64,000 bases of DNA from Whitmania pigra (Eukaryota > Annelida > Clitellata > Hirudinida > Haemopidae), in contig JAJTWR010000308.1 in NCBI GenBank assembly GCA_021613335.1, positions 1,632,001 through 1,696,000 of the forward strand, read 5' to 3'. Made by a program: the position numbers and the translations under genes. Below are positions 56,801 to 64,000 of this stretch, in pieces; position 1 is the first letter of the stretch; each line of letters begins with the position of its first letter. The notes beneath the pieces are model-generated. The model had not been told where the DNA came from, made no database searches, and was given only the letters and a program-made list of their open reading frames with translations.

Positions 56801-58980
56801 ATATTATATTATAATATATGAATATATTACGTTATGTAACAATAAAAAATAATTAATAAATTAATAAATAATTAATCTCATCTTACAGAAGCACAGAATC
56901 TCACGCTTTGAAGAACGTTTACCTAGTAACATTCACATGATATCAAAGAACATTTACATAATAAAATTCAAACAATATTGAGACTCCATCAGGGATTAAG
57001 GACGACATTTGCCTCAAATAGATTCAGTTACACATCTGCGATAATAATCCCCCTAAATTGTGAACGTGGAAAATGTTGTAAGTCTTAAAGTTAAAATTCA
57101 ATCATTCATTTTATTTCTTGAAAATAAGTAAGATAAATAATCATCAAACACTTCAAATACTGAACTGATCAAAACCAAACACGCTACAAAATGATGTTTT
57201 TTACCAAATTTCCTTTCGAAAACTCGAGTGAAGCCGTCAAATTATGCGAAGAACGGTGCCTTTCATGTGAAACCTTTTTTGTGGTTGGTTGGTATGTGCA
57301 ACTCAGAAATCACAAATTGCATTTAAGTCACGTCAAAAAACTTGAAAGCCGATGATGAATCGGAAATGAGTCTGTAAAATGTCTCGTTAAACTAATCCGC
57401 TTTCAAGAAATGTGTCGATTCAGTGAAGGTCAAAATTTATAACCATCCATAACGGAGAAGAAGGATCTAATAATAATTGCAGAGTTTAAAAGAAGAAATT
57501 ATCAATCTCGTTTCATCGTTTACTTATCGCTTTTCACAACATTTTTGAGCAGTACAAATGCACTATAAAACGTGCAAACATTCATCGGAAAATGCTTAAT
57601 ATTAAAATTACTAACGGGCTTATATTTGATACTGTTTCAGTTTCTTTTTAAGAACTTGACCGATAGGTCTCATAAAATAAGACCGCACGCTATTTTGCGG
57701 CCATTATTTGTAATTGCCAATTCCAAACATTCTGAATGACGAAAAGCAATGGTTTGTAACAGTATTTTTTTTCATTTTTTCAAATCTGTGACCTTGAAAC
57801 GTTGATCAGTTGAATTATTGTCTTCAGGTTCTGCGTAATAATGTACCCGATGAAAGTAATAATATCGTCACGGAGAGGCTCCATCATCATCATCATAATC
57901 TGGTTGCTTCCAGCCTGCATCCAGATTCCATGGATCATCCTCTACGAAATGATCCATCCAGCTGGAACATTTTGTTCTCTGAACACAAAAAGTCCCATCT
58001 TCCTACTCTTCATCATGACTGTCTTCGTCGTATTCTACATCATCCCTCTCTGCATCATGTCCCTGCTCTACATTCTCATAGGAATAAAGGTTGAATATTA
58101 ACATCAATTGTGAAACTTCATCCTATCAAGTTCTACGAACAACGCCGAACGTCATTTTGTCGATGGAATTTCAACATCTCAATGAATATTTATTAATATC
58201 CTTTTGAATTTCGACACGATTTCCATCACAGGTAGTAAATACCGTTTCTTATGAAACACGCTCACAGAATTGCAATGGTCACGAATAATATTCACATTAA
58301 TAATGCATACAACGGGGTAATTCTTACCCTCAAAAGCTAGTAATAATTGTTCCATAGTCTAAAAAAGAGGTATAAAGGAATATTTATCGAACCACGAGAA
58401 GACACGGGTTTCGGCCTTGCGGAAGTCATGTTCAAAAATACTAGTTTCTTAAATTAAATGTTGTTGTACTAAGCGTCTCACAAAATGGTTAATTCTCCAG
58501 GTGTGTCGCAGAGAAGTTTCAAACACGAGGGGAACTCAGATCGACCGAAAGATCAGGGCATCAAAGACCCGAGTGGTTCGCATGCTCGTTGCAGTAACCG
58601 TTATATTCGCTCTGTCATGGCTGCCTCTTTATCTTCTTAAATTCCGCATCCTGTTCGGATCGACTCTCAAAAGGAGCGAACGAAGTGTTTACTTCGATTA
58701 CCTTATCCCAGTTGCCCAGTGGTTAGGCTCAGCAAACTGTTGCATCAATCCTCTCATTTACTGCTATTTCAGTTCAAGCTTCCGAGAGTCCACAAAAGAT
58801 GTTTTAAAATGTTTACTTGAATTCGTGCTCTCATGTTGTTGTCGTAGTAGAGGCTGTGTTTCTCCAAAAAATGATTCTAATCCAGTTAAAGATGAAACCC
58901 AGCCGAGACCCACAGCACTTATCCAAAACGATACACAACCAGACTCAGAATTCAAAATAGTGGTCGTTACCAATGTATGA
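50841..58980 (+). CDS. Class A (rhodopsin-like) neuropeptide-type GPCR, complete, four exons
   Basis: Exons 50841-51096, 56317-56416, 57828-58089 and 58501-58980 splice in frame to 366 codons including the stop (365 residues). All seven helices are visible: TM1 with IVNNSVVL, TM2 NLASADLFVAILVLPFTL, a conserved W in loop 1, TM3 starting with the disulfide Cys (FLCKTIPYLQ) and ending AIERF in place of DRY, TM4 with its Trp, loop-2 Cys (GTFCSLN), TM5 with FYIIPL, TM6 VTVIFALSWLPLY, and TM7 NPLIYCYF. A CCCR cluster in the tail suits palmitoylation. The layout is closest to SIFamide/trissin/NPFF/TRH-type receptors; the ligand cannot be named. It would sit in the plasma membrane and signal through G proteins. 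Intron 1 is 5.2 kb. I chose the ATG at 50841 because it gives a short extracellular N-terminus with an N-glycosylation site (NST). Confidence 0.9.
51097..56316 (+). other. Long first intron of the GPCR gene
   Basis: AT-rich intron with only short unsupported open frames, including 52204-52449 and 54876-55083. I see no second gene or intact transposon. Confidence 0.5.
56663..56866. repeat. AT-rich inverted repeat holding a copied splice acceptor
   Basis: Arms of about 34 bases at 56663-56697 and 56832-56866 are perfect complements (TTATGTAACAATAAAAAATA in the right arm). Between them 33 bases (56757-56789) are identical to 56291-56323, the end of intron 1 plus the first bases of GPCR exon 2. 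The whole lies in intron 2. Confidence 0.8.
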
Positions 58981-59754
58981 ATTCGTTCATTAAGATCTTG
59001 ATTGAATTTTTAAAATTATTTTTGAAGTGTAGTCGGAAAAATTTCTAATGAGTTTTTTCCTTGTTCCAACTTGTTATTTTGGCTCGACTTCCAATTAACG
59101 TATGTAATTGCTTCAAGAAACTGACAGAAAAGTTTGAGATTTCATCAGTCATCATTTGTCTTAAACTATTAAAAATCAAATCAAAAATAAAATAAGCCTG
59201 GATTTAGAAAGGCGCTGAAACGGTTTCAAATTATTTCTACTTTTGATAGATTTCATACGGCCTTATGCAGGGTCTTAGGCACACTGGCCACGAGTTAGTG
59301 AGTTATACAGATCCTTTTAGTTGGGGGTGTTTACCAAGAGCAGCGGGTGTTTCTACCACACTGGTCATCTGATTATCTTTTTTAACTATTTGACTATTTA
59401 TTCAACTAACTGAAGAGTCCTTGAGACCACTAACACACGTCTCTACAATCTACAGACAAGGAAAATCAAATATACTGAGTTGCATAATCTTGGCCCAGTT
59501 ACGTTTTTTTAGTTTTGACTTCTTATATAGTGAATTTGCAAGGACCAGTTTTTTGCACAATACATACTTGTCAAATTTATTGAACTCAAACTTTAAAATA
59601 TTTAGTGCGCATTTCAAGAAAAATGCAAAGTTACATGTTATCAACCAGAAAAACTAGGGAGCATAACATTTCATATTCAGTAAAAATCAAATCTTTAAAT
59701 AATAATTTATATGAAAGTCAATAATGTATCTTATCTCTTTTCTTGATAATTAAT
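58981..59754. other. Intergenic, no gene seen
   Basis: AT-rich, 3' of the GPCR gene. The open frame at 59421-59657 has no supporting motif. Confidence 0.4.
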
Positions 59755-59756
59755 TC

Positions 59757-59920
59757 CTGAACTCTATTTTTTTCAATGAATCTAGGAAAGACTTTGAGCT
59801 CTTTTCATCCAATTCCTTCCAAGCCTTATTCAAAGCATCTTTCAGCTCCTGAACACTGAAATATTGCTTCCCATTGGAATATAGCTTTCCTTGCAAGCAG
59901 CCCCCATTCACCGTCTGAAA
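59757..59920 (-). pseudogene. Tc1/mariner-type transposase C-terminus (fragment)
   Basis: The minus strand reads GKLYSNGKQYFSVQELKDAL then NKAWKELDE and LDSLKK. These are the end of the DDE domain and the terminal helices of Tc1/mariner transposases (V-Y-x-x-G-x-Q, x-V-x-x-L-x-x-A-x-x-x-A-W). Only the C-terminal piece remains. Confidence 0.65.
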
Positions 59921-60574
59921 ACTCAATGGTGATTTAAAAGATAATTGTATAAATTGTGTGATTCTTAAGGGCCAAAATTATGCAAAGCATTGGTGGATCT
60001 TACCGTTGGAGTACTCGTGATACTCAGGATCAGGATATGCAGCTGCAATTAGATTGATCTAAGTCTAAAATATATAAATGTTACCCCGAAACTCTAGATA
60101 ACTGTGCGAAACCGTCATGGGAAGAGTGAGAAGATATGAATTTAGTTTCTTCAAACTTTCGTACTTAACCATAGATAAGCTACCGTATTTTCACGAAATA
60201 AACACGCAGACGAATTTAACACGCGGACGAATATAACACGCAATTTTTCCAATTTATGTAAAAAATCACTTTTAAAACACGCAAACGATTATAACACGCA
60301 CTAATAGACGCCTTTTTTTCTTTTGGCTAAAATAATTTAACATTAAAATTATATATATTAAAATGTTAAATTGAAGCAGTTTCTAATATATAAAACAATC
60401 AAATATAAAAGTTGTAAAAAAATCTTCCGTTGGCTGAGCGGCCGATGCTTGAAGTGATAAATACAGTGATATATAGATAAAAGTGCTCTTGATTGTAATA
60501 TAAGTCAAAATCATCTTAGTCATGCAACGGACTATAATCAAATAAATAAATAGATTGAAATATCGACGTCGTTA

Positions 60575-61620
60575 AGAAAGTGGCTGATAAACTTAACTCG
60601 TACACTGTTGCCTACAAGCTTCAAGTCATTTCTAGAGCGAAAGACAAAGGTAACAGAGCAGCTGCTCGAGAGTTCAACGTTAATGAAGTATCGGTTCGCG
60701 AATGGAGAAAGAAGGAATGATTGCTTGAGAAACTGAACCTGAGAAAACGTGCATGCCTTGGCCAAAATGCGAAATGGCCAAAGTTAGAGTCTGATCTATG
60801 CTATGGGTCTTGGAACAAAGAAAGAGATAGCTTTTGACAGTCCCGCTAGTGAACGCATCTGGCGCCAGAACTGTGGCAATAACAACAAGTGGTTACGAAC
60901 AGACATGTTTCACAGTCATACTTGGATGCTCTGCGGCTGGCACCAAGTCAAAACCAATATTGATTTTCAAGAGACAATGCGAAAAATTTTCAGCATGAAG
61001 CTCTGGATTCAGAAATGTTCTCCAAAGAGGGGATTCTTTTAGAGCTCGCGGTTGATCATGGATGCAATGACTGCTCATAAAGAGGAGTCAGTTTTTTTGT
61101 TTTTTTTTATTAACGTCCGTTGCATATCTAGATGATTAGGGCGGTGCACCCGCAGCGGGGTTTGAACCCCGTGCTGCCATAGTGAGGGGAGCAGCCTTAA
61201 CCGTTAGGCCATGCGGGCGCACGAGGAGTCAGTTAAGAGAATGCTCAACTTAAGCGGATGTCACATTGCAATCATCCCGGGTGGTCTATCATCCAAAGTG
61301 CAACTACAAATCATTGAGAAATTGACAGATCTGAGAGGGAGGAATGGATGCAGAATGGCACATACACTCACACACCGTCTGGACGAGACAGGAAGGCCTT
61401 GTATTCCGAGGTATGCACATGGGTTGCACGAGCATGGGACAAAGTGTCTCCTGATTTGATTCTGAGTGGCTTTAGAAATGCTGACATTAAGTCTACAGGA
61501 AAGGAGTAAAGTGACCACCCGGACTTTGAACTAGCCTGCGATCCGGCAAGAGCCGAAAATGAATATGAAGACTGTTCGACTTTTGACGGATTTGAAGGCT
61601 TAACTGATGATGAGGAATAA
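60575..61620 (+). pseudogene. pogo/Tigger transposase, broken (copy 2)
   Basis: The N-terminal helix-turn-helix (KLQVISRAKDKGNRAAAREF, VREWRKKE) begins at a GTG where an ATG is expected. A stop at 60718 interrupts it. Later blocks are ASERIWRQNCGNNNKWLRTD and, after the SINE, MLNLSGCHIAIIPGGLSS with an acidic C-terminus. Several frame breaks make it non-coding now. Confidence 0.7.
61094..61222 (-). repeat. tRNA-derived SINE in pogo copy 2
   Basis: The minus strand begins with a tRNA-like head: acceptor stem halves GCGCCCG and CGGGTGC pair, A-box TGGCCTAACGG, B-box GGTTCAAACCC in a perfect T-arm hairpin. A short body and an A-rich tail follow. A 12-base target duplication GAGGAGTCAGTT flanks it (61082-61093 and 61223-61234). 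The anticodon arm is not canonical, so this is a SINE and not a working tRNA gene. pogo copy 1 has the empty site at about 42310. Confidence 0.85.
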
Positions 61621-63239
61621 TTATTGGTCTTATGATTGATTTTTTGAATGTCTGTTAATAAATTGTTTAAAAACTTCAAAGAACTGGTTAACGATTCATG
61701 AGCTCGCTGCAATTGACCAAAATTGGTCACGAGTCGCTTCGATATTGCGTTTTCTCTTCAATTCTTCCTCGAAACTATTTTATCTTAAGATTTGCATCAA
61801 TTTCCTACTTTGGAATGCATATTGTTTACGCATAATAATTTGTAAGACAAAAGTGAAGCAATACTTCAAAGGACGGTAACGAACTCGTTAACCAATTCCA
61901 CGCTGCAAAGAGTTCGCTTAACAAGCCTCTGTGTCCCATAACTTACTAAATATGGAAATCACATATTTTAAATGTACAAATCTTAAGAGACATTTTTGAA
62001 TATTTGAGATCAATTCTTGGAGTAGATAATGAAGTAAATCAGATGCATCATGCTGTGAGACACAGCTTCAATGGAAAGTATAGCATTGTTGAGGTCCAAA
62101 CCGTACACCAATTATAACATGAAATTTCATGAGATTTCAAGGTTAAAGTCTCCCTTTCAAGAACCATAAATGGATCATTGATCTGAGCATGAAATGCAGC
62201 TCATGTACAATAACCTTTATGATTGCATTGAAAGAAACAAGGTTTTATTTAAATAAATTGAGATCAATTCTTGAAGCAGATACTGAAGTTATGCATTTGT
62301 ACCATGCTCTGGGACACAGCTTCACTGTGAAGGTATGGCATTGTTGAGGTTCAAACAGTGCATCAACTACAACATAAAAGTGTGGCCAAAAGCTGCATAT
62401 AATTTATACCATCCAATGGGTTTCACAATTTTCTCTTATAGCAATGTAGAAAATCAAGTGACTCATCACCAGAAAAAGCCAAAGCAGTGGTGGTAATTCA
62501 TTACAATTACCAATTTGAATCTTCATGATGAGTTCCAAGAGAATGGGCTAAGACTTCCATTTCGTTTTCCAATAAAGACTGACAACTGACACTATTACCA
62601 AGATTGTATCTATTTTGTTCCATGCTTTTGAGAAGTGTTCAAAGAGTTTTTATAGCAAGACCATTAAGAGATTGAAGACATTTGCTACAATAAGTCCACG
62701 CATGTGATGTTTGACTATTAAAATATTAAACAGCACCAACCAAAGCTGTCTGAACCACCAGTGCTGAAAAAACATTGTCACACAAACTGAAAACATTAGC
62801 TCCAATTATAATTATGAGTAATAAAGAGTTGAAAAATTATGATGAAAATTCATAAAATAGTACAACAACCTACAAGTTTTCTATAGTTACCATCAATTAA
62901 TTTATGTTAAATTCAATTAAATTCATAAATTCGAGAGCTGGACAATGCAATGATTAGCGTGAATGTTTTGTCACATGCTTCTGTAAGCACATATCGAAAG
63001 TTCTTTATGCAATGCACTAACGCCCAATCAATTATAAACTATTTAAAATTAAAAATATAGTCTAAAAACAATCAACAGTCTGTGTTATCATTTAAATGTT
63101 TTTATTTTTTGTTGGTCGGAAATCAAATTCGTGTAAATTTAATCTAGCATAACACGCATGCGATTATAGCACGCATAGGGGGGTGCGTGGTAAGTAAAAT
63201 CGAACATAACACGCGTGTAATATGGGTGAAAATACGGTA

Positions 63240-64000
63240 TATTAAATTGGAACTCCAGATCAAACTCTTCATTGTTCACATCGCAACCTGAACTCAGGAA
63301 AGGATCAAAAGAAAGACGAACTGAGGAACTTGATAATTATATATAATTATTGATAATAAGAGAATTTCTCAAATGCCTGATTCACTTTGTGAAGCTCGCA
63401 TTTGCTGCTTGTCAATCGATAAGTTACAAGCCAACCTGAAACGTCCATGGATGGGGACAACAGAAGCTAAGAGATTAGCTGGAATCCTAATACTATTTTA
63501 GACGATCTTCCACTTAATGAAATTTTGACATATTTAATTATAACGATTTTTGACGATTTTTTTTATGTTAATTTAGAGAAAATAAGAAATGGCAATGTCT
63601 GCGCTTTATGTTGACATTAAGACAACTTGATTTTTTTATAGTTAAGCAAGTACAGTGCTCAAAAATCATTAAGTGTGAGTGCAATATTAATCAATTTCTT
63701 ATATAACATCATTTTTATTGTATACAAACATCGTGTAAACTTCAACTAAATTTAACGATTAGAACTTGTAAGCTATTCAAAATAATATATTCGATTTTCA
63801 CTATAATTAATGAATATAATTAACTAACTAATGGAATGTTTGGGAGCACAAAGCTAAACACGCACAAAAATGCGCAAGTATGCGCAAGTAGGACATGGGC
63901 GAACTTCATCCTGCTAATGACCTAGCTCCATGAGCTCGGCAATCAAAACAAAGACATCGGCACCTATCGCTCACCATCACATTAAGTTTTCATAAACATA
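63240..64000. other. Intergenic, no gene seen
   Basis: AT-rich to the window end. No coding, RNA gene or repeat end could be supported. Confidence 0.4.

Larger units (their letters stand above)
60183..63237 (+). mobile_element. pogo/Tigger-like transposon, copy 2
   Basis: Clean TIRs CCGTATTTTCAC at 60183 and GTGAAAATACGG ending at 63237 are flanked by TA (60181-60182 and 63238-63239). Both subterminal regions carry repeats of AACACGC with a following CGA-type block. The transposase runs on the plus strand at 60575-61620, split by a SINE. Its second half matches copy 1. The intact ends suggest it is younger than copy 1. Confidence 0.87.

Noticed and set aside
57810..58094. Histidine-rich 94-residue frame
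   Set aside because: Out-of-frame shadow of GPCR exon 3, whose correct frame gives TM4 and TM5.
61140..61219. Possible tRNA gene (minus strand) with good acceptor stem and T-arm
   Set aside because: The anticodon arm does not form a 5-bp stem with a 7-base loop, and the sequence is followed by a body and A-rich tail flanked by target duplications, so it is a SINE head.

Overview
This is about 64 kb of AT-rich DNA from an animal nuclear genome. It has spliced genes with GT-AG introns, a USP7 ortholog, a class A neuropeptide-type receptor, and abundant eukaryotic DNA transposons and SINEs. Nothing in it looks bacterial. The mix fits an invertebrate, perhaps a lophotrochozoan; that placement is inference.

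Layout. 1-7.0 kb holds two tandem paralogs of a gene I cannot name (A, entering from the left edge, and B). They share exon order and intron phases and end in a coiled coil; a PH-domain-like exon lies ahead of B. 9.5-10.1 kb holds two exons of an unrecognised gene. 10.8-13.2 kb is a hAT transposon with perfect 8-bp target duplications and a SINE inside it, followed by an older hAT relic (13.6-14.2 kb). 15.76-23.03 kb is a complete 33-exon USP7 gene that I could splice to 1103 residues. 24.6-26.0 kb is a DNA transposon with a TTA target duplication. 26.0-37.6 kb is a 5.66-kb tandem duplication. Each unit carries an 11-exon minus-strand gene for a secreted reprolysin-like metalloprotease, and one copy is broken by a one-base deletion. 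38-49 kb is a transposon graveyard: a relic of the 24.6-kb family, hAT relics, a pogo/Tigger element and a second hAT copy. 50.8-59.0 kb is a four-exon GPCR gene. 60.2-63.2 kb is a second pogo/Tigger copy, split by a tRNA-derived SINE.

The host genes do not form a visible pathway: USP7 acts in nuclear protein turnover, the proteases are secreted, and the GPCR sits in the membrane. The most informative features are paired copies (gene A/B, metalloprotease units, hAT, pogo). In each pair one member shows what was inserted into, or lost from, the other. I see no clear new multi-gene system. The best candidates for something undescribed are the gene A/B family, the TTA-target transposon and its protein family, and the non-transposase half of the pogo elements.
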